A stretch of DNA of 64,000 bases. It comes from Paenibacillus sp. FSL H7-0737. Lineage in GTDB: Bacteria; Bacillota; Bacilli; Paenibacillales; Paenibacillaceae. Of the stretch, positions 8,861 through 16,656 are shown one piece after another; the stretch's first letter is position 1; each line of letters starts with the position of its first letter. The notes below the pieces were generated by a model that searched no databases, was not told where the DNA came from, and saw only the letters and a program-made list of their open reading frames with translations. Location: positions 4,650,001 through 4,714,000 of the forward strand of contig NZ_CP009279.1 of the NCBI RefSeq assembly GCF_000758545.1. Reading direction: 5' to 3'. The position numbers were made by a program, and so were the translations under genes.

Positions 8861-9760
8861 CTAAATTGGTTTGAAGTTCTGATTCTCTCCACGGTACTTA
8901 CGATAACCCGCATAAGCTAATACAGCGATAATAAACCCTGCGGCTAGTCCTCCCCAAATCCCAAATTCTTGTGAGGCCAGGGGTACTGACAAAGCCGGCT
9001 CATCCTTCTCTTTTCCGAACATTACCCGCACAGTATCCTGACCATAAGACACAATTTCAAGTAACCGGGCCCGTTCGATTTTTTGTGAGGAAGAAGGAAT
9101 GCCTGCGGCATATGAGAGCCAAGAATCAAATGTATTTACAACTTCAGGTTTCCGAGAGACGATCACCGCTGGCCGGATATTTTCATACCTGCCCTGTAGC
9201 CTCTCTACAGCCGTTTTCCATCCCGCCAGATCATTTGTAGCACCACTTTGCTCCATCGCATTTAAATCCTCGCGAATTAGCTTATAATACTGAAGCCAAA
9301 TGGGTTGTCCGGGTTGATTCAGACTGTTGGCAGCTAATCGTAACCTGGTAGCTGTAGCCTCCAATTGCTGCTGAGATACTTTTGCACTTGCCACAGCAGC
9401 CTTCAGGTCCATAATGACCCCTGACAACGCATTAATGCCCTCTACAGAGGTCATTCCTTCAAAAGAAGAGGACACTATGATCCTAGAGATCTCTTCGGTC
9501 TCTTGTCGGACCTTCATCACATCCCCTTCCAAGACATACCCATACAATGCCTCAGCGGCTTGTTCTAGCTGCTGTGCTCCAGTCTTTCCACTCATCACTG
9601 TCAAACCGTTGCCCGAACTAACGTCGGCGCTTTGCTTCGAAACCTTGCCAGAACCTTCACCAGCATTCCCTTGCGCTGCTGAAGCTTTTTCAACATTCAT
9701 GCTGGTCAATAACCAACAAAACACTAGAATAACCAACACATAATATCTCCCTCGGAGCAT
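8861..9760 (-). CDS. ypjB: Sporulation protein YpjB-like, membrane anchored
   Basis: The 299-residue protein begins with a signal sequence (YYVLVILVFCWLL, then an ASA processing-type site). It continues as a mostly helical extracytoplasmic region and ends with a single membrane helix (about 265-285) and a short basic tail. YpjB of Bacillus is a sporulation gene at the same position, between ypjC and ypjA; its biochemical role is unknown. The ATG has GGAGGGGG 9 nt upstream. The assignment rests on topology and synteny rather than on a catalytic motif. Confidence 0.82.
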   Translation of the reverse strand: MLRGRYYVLVILVFCWLLTSMNVEKASAAQGNAGEGSGKVSKQSADVSSGNGLTVMSGKTGAQQLEQAAEALYGYVLEGDVMKVRQETEEISRIIVSSSFEGMTSVEGINALSGVIMDLKAAVASAKVSQQQLEATATRLRLAANSLNQPGQPIWLQYYKLIREDLNAMEQSGATNDLAGWKTAVERLQGRYENIRPAVIVSRKPEVVNTFDSWLSYAAGIPSSSQKIERARLLEIVSYGQDTVRVMFGKEKDEPALSVPLASQEFGIWGGLAAGFIIAVLAYAGYRKYRGENQNFKPI

Positions 9761-9777
9761 GAGACATCCCCCTCCTA

Positions 9778-9886
9778 CCTAAGAAGAAACGACGTTGTCG
9801 TCTTTATTAGACGATATTCGTTTCTCGTAAAATTATAAGGATAAAGTATAGGATAAAACTTATACTTCTTATAATTCTAAATGTAT
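9778..9886. repeat. Dispersed intergenic repeat, copy 1
   Basis: This stretch begins AAGAAGAAACGAC and ends near CTTATAATTC. It shares a colinear pattern with 17354-17465: AAGAAGAAACGA, TTGTCG, CGTTYCTCGT, AAGG, AACTTAT and TTCTT. It contains inverted pairs GAAACGA/TCGTTTC and AATTATAAG/CTTATAATT. It lies between ypjA and ypjB. Confidence 0.6.
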
Positions 9887-9915
9887 GGCAGGCGGACAAG
9901 GGTTAGAACTGCTTA

Positions 9916-10557
9916 CTAGAACCTGTTCTTAAACTGATAGATAGAGTCTACTGGTCTTTGTCTACTACTAAACAACCAAGCAACAATTACACTAAACACC
10001 GTAAGCGCCATCGTGAAATATTGCACCTGTGTGACATCATCATTCAGTACAGAAGGTAACCATGGGTATATTCCATAGGAATAGTCCAGCATATCGTTAG
10101 CAAGGGTCCAGAACAGCGCTAGCGGAATCATTTTGCGGAAAGAAAAGAATCGTGCATAGATCAAAGCTTCTACCGCCATCCCCAAATGAGAGATCACCAG
10201 CATCCAGTCTTTCCAAACTAGAATATCTCCTTGATAACCTCCAGCAAAAATCATACTTACTGCCCAAATCCCATACTTCACAGACGTCACAACCGCTAAC
10301 GCCTCAATAAGCTCCCTTACATTGTTTCCCGTATAGCTTTTTGGAGGAAAGAGCATTAGCAACAGCGCCAAGGTAAAGAACAAGCTTGCGGTTGGACTAT
10401 CTGGAACAAACGGGAGCAACCAAAGCGGAAAGTTAGCCGCCGTGAACTCCAATTGATTGCCATACCATATGTAGCCATAAATGGTACCGAGAAGATTCAC
10501 AATAAATAACAACCAAATGATTCCTCGGTGCTTAAACAGTTTATTAAGAACGGACAT
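9916..10557 (-). CDS. ypjA: DUF1405-type integral membrane protein
   Basis: The protein of about 213 residues has six or seven predicted membrane helices and few charged residues. It carries the family segment NLLGTIYGYIWYGNQL near its N terminus. The role is unknown. It follows qcrC, as in Bacillus, but a terminator separates the two. For the start I prefer the ATG at 10557, 12 nt after GGGAGG; the ATG at 10566 is only 3 nt from that site. Confidence 0.85.
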   Translation of the reverse strand: MSVLNKLFKHRGIIWLLFIVNLLGTIYGYIWYGNQLEFTAANFPLWLLPFVPDSPTASLFFTLALLLMLFPPKSYTGNNVRELIEALAVVTSVKYGIWAVSMIFAGGYQGDILVWKDWMLVISHLGMAVEALIYARFFSFRKMIPLALFWTLANDMLDYSYGIYPWLPSVLNDDVTQVQYFTMALTVFSVIVAWLFSSRQRPVDSIYQFKNRF

Positions 10558-10604
10558 ACAGATCATTAACCTCCCAAGTAGTGGCAACTTTACATTTAGA
10601 CATA

Positions 10605-10637
10605 CAAAAACCTGACCGCAGTTTCGATCAGGTTTTG
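10605..10637 (-). terminator. Terminator after qcrC
   Basis: AACCTGATCG pairs with CGGTCAGGTT, followed by a T-run on the minus strand, in the gap between qcrC and ypjA. It probably ends the qcrABC transcript. Confidence 0.85.
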
Positions 10638-10650
10638 CGTTATTTTTATT

Positions 10651-11523
10651 TTACTGTTCGCTTTTTTGTTTGGCAAGCCAGTCTGCCAAGGCATCAATGT
10701 CTTGATCCGAAAGCCCCGCTCCCAGAGCAATATCATACATCTTCGGCATCTGTCCTTGACCCTCTTTTATAATAGTAAGGATTGCTTCTTTATCATGGGT
10801 GTCCCCAACGCCGCGAAGTGAAGGCCCGCCTGCCCCTTTCAAATCCGCCGCATGACAAGAGATGCAAGTAGCTTGCTTAAACAGCCCCATAGCAGGATCA
10901 TCCTTATCTACAATCGCTACTTCCTTTGCCTTAACTGCACTCGAGGTTGGAAGCCCCTTCGCCCTATTCTCTGCCGCCTTCTCCTCCCGTTGAACATCTT
11001 CAGGAATTTGACCAGTTTCAGCCATTTCATGTTTGTATTCCGTCCAAGCGGTATTTGTTAAGTACACAATCGCCGCTAGCGATAAGAACATCAAAGATGA
11101 AGCGATCGGTCTACGATAGAAGCGACGTTCTCTGCCCGTGTCAAGAAATGGTGCTAAAAGAAGTGAACCAAAAGCTACACCGGTTACACCTAATGTACCC
11201 AGAACGATATAATCACCTGAAGCATAAGGAAGCTTCAAATACTGATAGAGAAACAAGAAATACCAGTCAGGAATTGGGATAACCGTAGCACTCGCATTCG
11301 CTGGAAACCCTAGCGGCGCTGGCTCTGAAATAGTAAGCACTAATATTCCTACAAGTACAACGACGCCAACCATCCATTCTTTCAGTAGAAAGTTAGGGAT
11401 AAAGGCTTCCGATTTACCAGGATAGGCTGAATAGTCTGGAGGTGTGATAAATCCATTGCCTTTACGAACTCTGGTATCACCGACATATACAACCTTTTCC
11501 TTAGAATTGTTTCCATGTGCCAT
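10651..11523 (-). CDS. qcrC: Menaquinol:cytochrome c reductase, cytochrome b/c subunit
   Basis: QcrC is a fusion of a b6f subunit-IV-like membrane part with a C-terminal cytochrome c. The 290 residues show three membrane helices in the first 170 residues, including the IPDWYFLFLYQYLK segment of the quinol site. A linker and a class I cytochrome c follow, with the heme motif CISCH and a later MPKM, whose Met could be the axial ligand. The ATG has GGAGG 7 nt upstream. It is the last gene of qcrA-qcrB-qcrC and works in the membrane bc-type complex. Confidence 0.97.
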   Translation of the reverse strand: MAHGNNSKEKVVYVGDTRVRKGNGFITPPDYSAYPGKSEAFIPNFLLKEWMVGVVVLVGILVLTISEPAPLGFPANASATVIPIPDWYFLFLYQYLKLPYASGDYIVLGTLGVTGVAFGSLLLAPFLDTGRERRFYRRPIASSLMFLSLAAIVYLTNTAWTEYKHEMAETGQIPEDVQREEKAAENRAKGLPTSSAVKAKEVAIVDKDDPAMGLFKQATCISCHAADLKGAGGPSLRGVGDTHDKEAILTIIKEGQGQMPKMYDIALGAGLSDQDIDALADWLAKQKSEQ

Positions 11524-11549
11524 CCGTATTCCTCCTCTCTCAGATTAAC

Positions 11550-12221
11550 TTACAACGGTCCAGAAATCCCTTGTCTGCGGATCATAATAAAGTGTCCTAC
11601 GAGCAGACTAAGAAGCACCGCTGGGAGGAAGAATACATGAAGTGCGAAGAACCGAGTCAACGTTTCTGCACCAACAATCGTACCGCCTTGCATAAGTTCT
11701 TTCAATACGGGTCCCATCACTGGAACAGAGTTAGCAATTTCGAGTGTTACCTTAGTCGCAAAGTAAGCTTTATTGTCCCAAGGCAATAAGTAACCCGTTA
11801 AACCGAGACCCAACATTACGAAGAAGATGAGCATTCCAACTACCCAGTTCATCTCACGCGGAGCTTTATAAGAGCCTGTAAAGAAGACGCGCATCGTATG
11901 AAGGAACATCATAACAATGACAAGACTGGCACCCCAGTGATGCATTCCGCGAACAATTTGTCCAAAGGCAACACTAGATTGTAAATACTCAACACTTGCA
12001 TAAGCATTGATAATATCTGGAACATAATACATCGTTAAGAACATACCCGATAAGATCTGAATCACTGTAATAAAAAAGGTCAGTCCGCCAAAACAATACA
12101 CAAACGCAGAGAAGTGATGGGCCGGGTTAACATGCTCAGGAACCTCGTGGTCGGCCACGTCTCTCCAAATTGGCGTAACATCCAAACGTTCGTCAATCCA
12201 GTTATAGACATTTTTAAACAT
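11550..12221 (-). CDS. qcrB: Menaquinol:cytochrome c reductase, cytochrome b subunit
   Basis: This is the b6-type diheme cytochrome b of the complex. The 223 residues give four membrane helices. The heme-ligating histidines lie in GMHHWGASLV, FLHTMRVF, FALHVFFLP and GHFIMIRR, as expected for cytochrome b6, and LLPWDNKAYFATKV is the quinol-oxidation loop. It starts 6 bp after qcrA ends and ends 26 bp before qcrC, in one operon. Confidence 0.97.
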   Translation of the reverse strand: MFKNVYNWIDERLDVTPIWRDVADHEVPEHVNPAHHFSAFVYCFGGLTFFITVIQILSGMFLTMYYVPDIINAYASVEYLQSSVAFGQIVRGMHHWGASLVIVMMFLHTMRVFFTGSYKAPREMNWVVGMLIFFVMLGLGLTGYLLPWDNKAYFATKVTLEIANSVPVMGPVLKELMQGGTIVGAETLTRFFALHVFFLPAVLLSLLVGHFIMIRRQGISGPL

Positions 12222-12227
12222 TAGAAC

Positions 12228-12782
12228 CTACGCCTCCTCACTAGCTACTGTATTAGGCACAATATCACCCAAAAGAACCCACCCGTTATCAAATTTCGTT
12301 TTATACTGGTCAAGCGGTTTTGGAGCTACTTCGAGATTTTTGCCGAGTTTGGTATAACGTGCACCGTGGCAAGGACAGTGATACTCGTCCGGATGTGCCT
12401 TATCATTGTTCCATCCAACCGTACATCCTAAATGTTTACAAATGGGTGAAAGCGCATAAATATCACCCTTTGCGTCTTTACGGATCCACGCAGTCAGCGT
12501 CGCTGTGCTGTCGTACCATCCGTCTTTCTGTTTCAATTCAAACGTAAACTCTTGGGGCTCTTCGGTGATTTTGCTAATTTCAGCAACCTTTATAAAATCA
12601 CCTGCGCCCTTCTTATGTAATATTGGGTCCACGACAAAACGGACCATTGGGAGAATTGTACCTGCCCCCATAAAAGCAGTAGCGCCACCTAGCGTGTAGG
12701 TCAAAAATTGCCTGCGCGACATCTCTTTACGGCTGGGTGGTTGTTCAGGCCAAATATCCTGTTGATCATTATGGCTGCTCAT
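12228..12782 (-). CDS. qcrA: Menaquinol:cytochrome c reductase, Rieske iron-sulfur subunit
   Basis: QcrA takes electrons from menaquinol on the outer membrane face. It has a twin-arginine type leader (SRRQFL), a single membrane helix and the two Rieske boxes CKHLGC and CPCHGA that bind the 2Fe-2S cluster. I chose the ATG at 12782, about 12 nt after AGAAGGGGG; an upstream TTG at 12806 is in frame but lacks a site. The result is 184 residues. It opens the qcrABC operon behind a promoter at about 12914-12942. Confidence 0.96.
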   Translation of the reverse strand: MSSHNDQQDIWPEQPPSRKEMSRRQFLTYTLGGATAFMGAGTILPMVRFVVDPILHKKGAGDFIKVAEISKITEEPQEFTFELKQKDGWYDSTATLTAWIRKDAKGDIYALSPICKHLGCTVGWNNDKAHPDEYHCPCHGARYTKLGKNLEVAPKPLDQYKTKFDNGWVLLGDIVPNTVASEEA

Positions 12783-12913
12783 ACTGTTATATAACCCCCT
12801 TCTCAAGATATAAGAAAGTATCTAAGGTGTCCGATCAGAGATGCCTTACTATAAATAATCCGTTTTCAAATCTTTTCAATGAAATACATCACATACCATT
12901 TCGATTCAACCTA

Positions 12914-12942
12914 ATAATAGCTTAGGCACTAAAACCCGTCAA
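12914..12942 (-). promoter_or_regulatory. Sigma-A promoter of qcrABC
   Basis: On the minus strand TTGACG (12937-12942) is followed after exactly 17 bp by TATTAT (12914-12919), five of six matches in both boxes. Transcription would start near 12907, giving a leader of about 125 nt before qcrA. Confidence 0.75.
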
Positions 12943-12957
12943 GAATATTGTCTAATT

Positions 12958-13009
12958 TGTGACAGGCCAAAAAGTGATTTCCGCTTACAATTGTTGATTT
13001 TCTGTCACA
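12958..13009. promoter_or_regulatory. Inverted repeat upstream of the qcrABC promoter
   Basis: TGTGACAG at 12958-12965 and its perfect complement CTGTCACA at 13002-13009 flank 36 bp. The pair ends 15 bp upstream of the -35 box. The spacing is too long for a simple dimer site, so either looping between two half sites or coincidence is possible. Confidence 0.4.
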
Positions 13010-13021
13010 TTTAAAAGAGAC

Positions 13022-13441
13022 TCACCGTCCCCACATCTTTTGAATTTTCATACCAATATCACTATTAATCTTACCTTCCGGAGAGCCCTCAATGATAGGC
13101 AGAGAGAGTACTAAATCGCTTTCAAAAATTTCTTGTTCCAGAAGTGCTATATCTGCTGTTAACACCACGACATACTGGAAACCACTGGATTTGACTTTTC
13201 GGCAAACCTCATTAATTAGATCGACATATCCTTCCCCTCCATACTGAATCGCCGGGTAAGTTACAATCCGTCCCTTAAACGGTATTTCCACCAAATCCAT
13301 AAAATCACGTAATCTTTCTAATGCTTGAACCGTCTCAGGAGGACTCTCGGACCCACTTAATCCTGTAAAAGGTATGAGACATGTATCATAGAACTTTCGA
13401 TTTTCTTCCCACTGTTCAACTTCAAAATCACTGAATTTCAT
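13022..13441 (-). CDS. ypiF: DUF2487-family protein, YpiF-like
   Basis: The 139-residue soluble protein has no signal or membrane segment. It carries the family pattern FYDTCLIPF near residue 20, YPAIQYGG in the middle and LPIIEGSPEG near the end. In Bacillus, ypiF lies just upstream of qcrA, as here. The function is unknown. I set the start at the ATG at 13441 because AGGGAG lies 9 nt upstream, whereas an ATG at 13450 abuts that site. Confidence 0.85.
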   Translation of the reverse strand: MKFSDFEVEQWEENRKFYDTCLIPFTGLSGSESPPETVQALERLRDFMDLVEIPFKGRIVTYPAIQYGGEGYVDLINEVCRKVKSSGFQYVVVLTADIALLEQEIFESDLVLSLPIIEGSPEGKINSDIGMKIQKMWGR

Positions 13442-13444
13442 TAA

Positions 13445-13627
13445 TGTCATCTCCCTATTTACGATCCTTCTTCGCGTCCACTTTTCACAAATTTGCCCGA
13501 TGTTACAAATCCCATTATATTGAAAGAGGAGGACAAACGTCTAGATTTAGATTTTTACAGATATGATCAATCCAACGTAGAAGTAGATATACAAGTCTTT
13601 GAAGCGTTAATGGGGTTCATACTTTGA
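13445..13627 (+). pseudogene. Possible gene remnant, open frame without start signal
   Basis: This plus-strand frame stays open for about 60 codons and ends with VFEALMGFIL and a stop. The composition is protein-like, with alternating charged and hydrophobic residues (EEDKRLDLDFYRYD). There is no ribosome site with a usable start codon in the right frame. It is opposite in sense to ypiF and the IDEAL gene. It could be the tail of a lost gene or chance. Confidence 0.25.
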
Positions 13628-13667
13628 GAGCTTCATTACTCCATTAGAAAAATCAAATTATATAAAT

Positions 13668-13697
13668 AAAAAAAGAAATGCGCTAAGCGCATTTCTT
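13668..13697 (-). terminator. Terminator overlapping the end of the IDEAL gene
   Basis: AAGAAATGCGC TTA GCGCATTTCTT with a run of seven Ts on the minus strand directly abuts the stop codon of the small IDEAL-domain gene. Confidence 0.88.
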
Positions 13698-13876
13698 TAT
13701 GCCAAACTTTTAAGTTCTTCTGTAAGATTTCGAAAAGCCAATTTATCTCCTGTAGCCAGCGCCGTGTCAATCTCACGGTGCAAGATGTCGGAGCGACGCT
13801 TTCGCAGCGCTTCATCCCACACCATTTCTGCCGCAAGTCCTAGCATCACTTCGTACGTAGCCTTCATTTTGTCCAT
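13697..13876 (-). CDS. Small IDEAL-domain protein
   Basis: The 59-residue peptide matches the IDEAL domain, a short helical module named after its signature, at residues 30-50 (IDTALATGDKLAF). In B. subtilis the domain forms the C terminus of YpiB, encoded just before ypiF. Here it stands alone, without the UPF0302 half. The ATG at 13876 has GGAGG 8 nt upstream, so it is translated as an independent gene. The role of the domain is not established. Confidence 0.75.
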   Translation of the reverse strand: MDKMKATYEVMLGLAAEMVWDEALRKRRSDILHREIDTALATGDKLAFRNLTEELKSLA

Positions 13877-13906
13877 TCGATACACCTCCGCTGTTTAAGA
13901 GATCCT

Positions 13907-14117
13907 TATTGCTTTAATATTTTGATATCCACCAAGATGATTTTGTTTTCGGTTTCAAAAGTGACGGCACCTACTAAATCATATTCAACAATCCTGTCTA
14001 CGTTCTACATATTTACCCATTCTGATCAATACTTCATCTATTGTTCCTATCAACAACCAAAGCGAAGTCCTCATCTACATATGTAATCCCCATAAGCTTT
14101 TGCTTGTATGCCTTCAT
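13907..14117 (-). pseudogene. Decayed small gene with two frame shifts
   Basis: Three minus-strand frames give consecutive protein-like pieces. First, MKAYKQKLMGITYVDEDFA and a few more residues, running into a stop near 14038. Second, TIDEVLIRMGKYVER in the next frame. Third, VDRIVEYDLVGAVTFETENK and onward to a TAA at 13907. Joined, they would make about 68 residues. No good ribosome site precedes the first ATG, which sits 5 bp after the upstream gene. I do not recognise the family. Sequencing error could also produce the breaks. Confidence 0.45.
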
Positions 14118-14121
14118 ACTA

Positions 14122-15204
14122 CTATAGATGTTTAGGCACGGCTATCTCCATCCCCCACGGCGTCATCATCACAGTGAGACCAGCAGTAGTCTCCCCTAAT
14201 TTAAGCATCCCAAGGTGCACCATCATCCGAATAATTCGTTGCTCCAAAATAGAGGCAGCATTGTCATAATAGAACGGTTTAATTAACCACCCAATACCAT
14301 CCACTAATGAAGGTACGCTCACCCAATTCCCAGCACTAATGCTTACCCAATACACAAGTGAAGGCAGGTTTGGTACAGCCCCCTTATATAGTTTTAACCA
14401 AAAAGAGAATATCTGCATCAACGAGTCACATTTTCCGTCGGCTAACACTGCCTCTCCTGTCGCCGTAAGCCTTAGCCGAAAACCTTCTTCAGTGATCCAG
14501 CGGCGATGACGAACATAATCATACAGGAGCGCTAATCTAGGCGGATAATGCTCACATGCCCTACCATAACCAAATCTCCAGCCGCCTTTGCTAAGAAGAT
14601 CCTCCGGAATATGAAGTGCATTCATCACTCCTTGCTGATACCGCCTATACATTGCCCCTTCCTGATTAAGCTCTGGCTCATTTTCCTTGATATATCTCAG
14701 AAGCATAACCAGATCACTTAATAACAATTCTCCTTCATTTCGATACATGGCTGGTTCAGAGCTAACCGCAACCTTATCCTTGATATGTGCGCTCATCGTC
14801 TCACGAAAGCGCTCTTTCAAGTCTTTAGGCACTTGGAACAAGTATCTGGTTTGCTGGGAGGAACCGCTAAAGAGCCAGCCTCCGCTTTTGAAACGAGATA
14901 CCATTTCTCGGAAGCCTCCGGTCTTTCCTTCTGGAGCATCAAAAGAAGCCTGTCTAGCTACAGCCAACAAATCTTCCAGACTAAAGTAGCTGCGTTCATC
15001 AAAAAGTAATGTATTCAGAAACCGTAGATCCTCCGGAGCACATTCCCGGATATGAGACTCCATAAAACTTCTGCTTCCAAGCATAATCAAAATACTCTGG
15101 ATCAAGTCATGTTTGGAATTCTGCTTGCATTCACACCGGTAGCGTCCCGCTATGGCGGTCAGCTGTCCAATATCTGCATAAGTGAGCATATCCGCCAGAT
15201 TCAT
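14122..15204 (-). CDS. Conserved-looking protein of unknown function, 360 residues
   Basis: The protein is soluble, with no signal peptide or membrane helix. The first 50 residues form short helices with LTYADIGQLTAIAG and KHDLIQSIL, which resemble a SAP or helicase-associated N-terminal fold. The C-terminal 100 residues resemble winged-helix segments (LGMLKLGETTAGLTVMMTPWG). I see no catalytic motif. A helicase-like C-terminal winged-helix domain is a guess from the pattern only. GAGG lies 9 nt before the start. It sits between a histidine phosphatase and the pseudogene, a region without a Bacillus counterpart. Confidence 0.7.
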   Translation of the reverse strand: MNLADMLTYADIGQLTAIAGRYRCECKQNSKHDLIQSILIMLGSRSFMESHIRECAPEDLRFLNTLLFDERSYFSLEDLLAVARQASFDAPEGKTGGFREMVSRFKSGGWLFSGSSQQTRYLFQVPKDLKERFRETMSAHIKDKVAVSSEPAMYRNEGELLLSDLVMLLRYIKENEPELNQEGAMYRRYQQGVMNALHIPEDLLSKGGWRFGYGRACEHYPPRLALLYDYVRHRRWITEEGFRLRLTATGEAVLADGKCDSLMQIFSFWLKLYKGAVPNLPSLVYWVSISAGNWVSVPSLVDGIGWLIKPFYYDNAASILEQRIIRMMVHLGMLKLGETTAGLTVMMTPWGMEIAVPKHL

Positions 15205-15269
15205 GTTTTATCGCCTCACCGTTTTACTACCATTATGGGAAATACAGCCCTTTTTATTCCCCTTTGCGC

Positions 15270-15296
15270 AAAAAAAATAACCCGATGCACGGGTTA
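15270..15296 (-). terminator. Terminator after the histidine phosphatase gene
   Basis: AACCCG TGCAT CGGGTT followed by eight Ts on the minus strand begins at the phosphatase stop codon and separates it from the 360-residue gene. Confidence 0.8.
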
Positions 15297-15881
15297 ACGC
15301 TGATTTTGCAGGATATGGCGAGTACAATTATATAGAATAGGGTTCCATTCCCGTTCTTTCTTCTCCAAAATTGTCAGGGATAAATTCCCAATTCGCTCAG
15401 AATACTTATCTTTGTAAAATGCAGTATACAGTTGAGCGAGGAACCCTCCATGAGATATAACTAGTATATTCCGATTGGGATGCTGCGCAGAAATATCCTC
15501 CATAAAGGCAAGTGCACGTGCTTGAAGCTGTTCGTCAGTTTCTTGACCAAGTGAAAGCTGACTCCAATCTTTCCCCCACTTCTCTTCACGCTCAGCGGCA
15601 GTAAGCCCTTCTACTTGCCCGTAGGCACGTTCCCGGATCCGATCATCAGGATCAAGCAACGGTACATTTAATTTATCAGCGATGATCTTGCCTGTCTCTG
15701 CTGCCCGGGAAAGATTACTTGTAATGCAATAATCCCAGCGATACGGCTCTTGTAATAAGCGGTCAGCAAGCATAGCAGCTTGCATCCGTCCTTCATCATT
15801 AAGCGGAATATCACTTTGCCCCTGTATCTTTCCAATTGCGTTCCAGTCCGTCAATCCATGGCGTATCAAGCCGATTAGCAT
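15294..15881 (-). CDS. Histidine phosphatase family protein
   Basis: The 195 residues show the phosphoglycerate-mutase-like fold, with the phosphohistidine motif IRHGLTDWN (about 5-13), an arginine in LSRAAETG, the acid residue in RIRERAYGQVEG and the second histidine in VISHGGF. Members act on phosphosugars or cofactor precursors such as alpha-ribazole phosphate; the sequence alone does not choose. GGGGGAGG lies just before the ATG. Its neighbours are not metabolic genes, which gives no clue to the substrate. Confidence 0.88.
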   Translation of the reverse strand: MLIGLIRHGLTDWNAIGKIQGQSDIPLNDEGRMQAAMLADRLLQEPYRWDYCITSNLSRAAETGKIIADKLNVPLLDPDDRIRERAYGQVEGLTAAEREEKWGKDWSQLSLGQETDEQLQARALAFMEDISAQHPNRNILVISHGGFLAQLYTAFYKDKYSERIGNLSLTILEKKEREWNPILYNCTRHILQNQR

Positions 15882-15967
15882 ATTGCCTCCCCCTTTTCAC
15901 CCAAGTATTTGTCTCTTAATGTAACATGGATGAAATAAAAAGTCTTCTTTTATACGTATTAGAATAC

Positions 15968-16000
15968 AAAAAAGCCCCTTATCTTTACATAAAGGGACTC
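15968..16000 (-). terminator. Terminator after the anti-sigma gene
   Basis: On the minus strand CCCTTTAT and the imperfect complement ATAAGGGG, with a 6-nt loop, are followed by six Ts, about 60 bp past the anti-sigma stop. Confidence 0.7.
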
Positions 16001-16060
16001 CTACATCGTTCTTAACACTATTATATACTGCAATAGCTAAGTCATACATCAATAGACCCT

Positions 16061-16651
16061 TTATGATCTGCGATATCGATTCAGCCGGGTTAACGAAAAC
16101 ACTGCAAAACCCACGCCAAGCATGGATAACATCATCCAATATTGAGGATGAGTAGGTCCCATATTTACTACAAGCGGTTCAATAATCCCACCTTCAGAGC
16201 CTAAAATGGGATAAGTAGAAGTCCATTCCATAGAGCCAGCAACGCCAGTCTCTACAATTCCACTTTGAGCCACAGTGATATCTGCAGGTGTTCTAAACAT
16301 AGTAAAGTAAAGAACACTAGACAAAAATACCGCCAGGAAGCAAGCGATCCAGAGACTAAGCCTATGACGAACAATGGCAGATGTCCCTGCGGATTTCCCA
16401 TCCCCTGGCATCAACCAAGGACTCTCTAGATAAATCCGCTCCATAACTTTAACATTTATAACTTCTGCACGCTCTTCACTAATCTCTTCTTTCAAATCAT
16501 GCATAAGCTGGCTACTCTCTTGCCACAGAGACCATTCAGCAGCGCAGTAAGGACAAGTTTCAATATGTTGTTCGAGCAAAATCCGCCTAGGATGTGTGGG
16601 GGGAGCGTCCCACAAGAGCGGAATACATTCTTGCGCTTCCCTGCAATTCAT
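16061..16651 (-). CDS. Anti-sigma factor with zinc-finger domain (zf-HC2)
   Basis: The 196-residue protein has the N-terminal H-x3-C-x2-C zinc motif (HIETCPYC, about 28-35) that clamps ECF sigma factors. A membrane helix lies at about 100-120 and a second at about 170-188, with an extracytoplasmic part between them. It starts 5 bp after the sigma gene ends, with its ribosome site inside that gene, the usual arrangement for a sigma/anti-sigma pair. Regulated proteolysis of the membrane part would release the sigma. The intramembrane protease PrsW is encoded in the same window, but its action on this protein is unproven. Confidence 0.9.
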   Translation of the reverse strand: MNCREAQECIPLLWDAPPTHPRRILLEQHIETCPYCAAEWSLWQESSQLMHDLKEEISEERAEVINVKVMERIYLESPWLMPGDGKSAGTSAIVRHRLSLWIACFLAVFLSSVLYFTMFRTPADITVAQSGIVETGVAGSMEWTSTYPILGSEGGIIEPLVVNMGPTHPQYWMMLSMLGVGFAVFSLTRLNRYRRS

Positions 16652-16656
16652 TCGCC

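Noticed and set aside
15897-16139. Minus-strand frame overlapping the end of the anti-sigma gene
   Set aside because: It overlaps the anti-sigma C terminus and the following terminator, and has no ribosome site.
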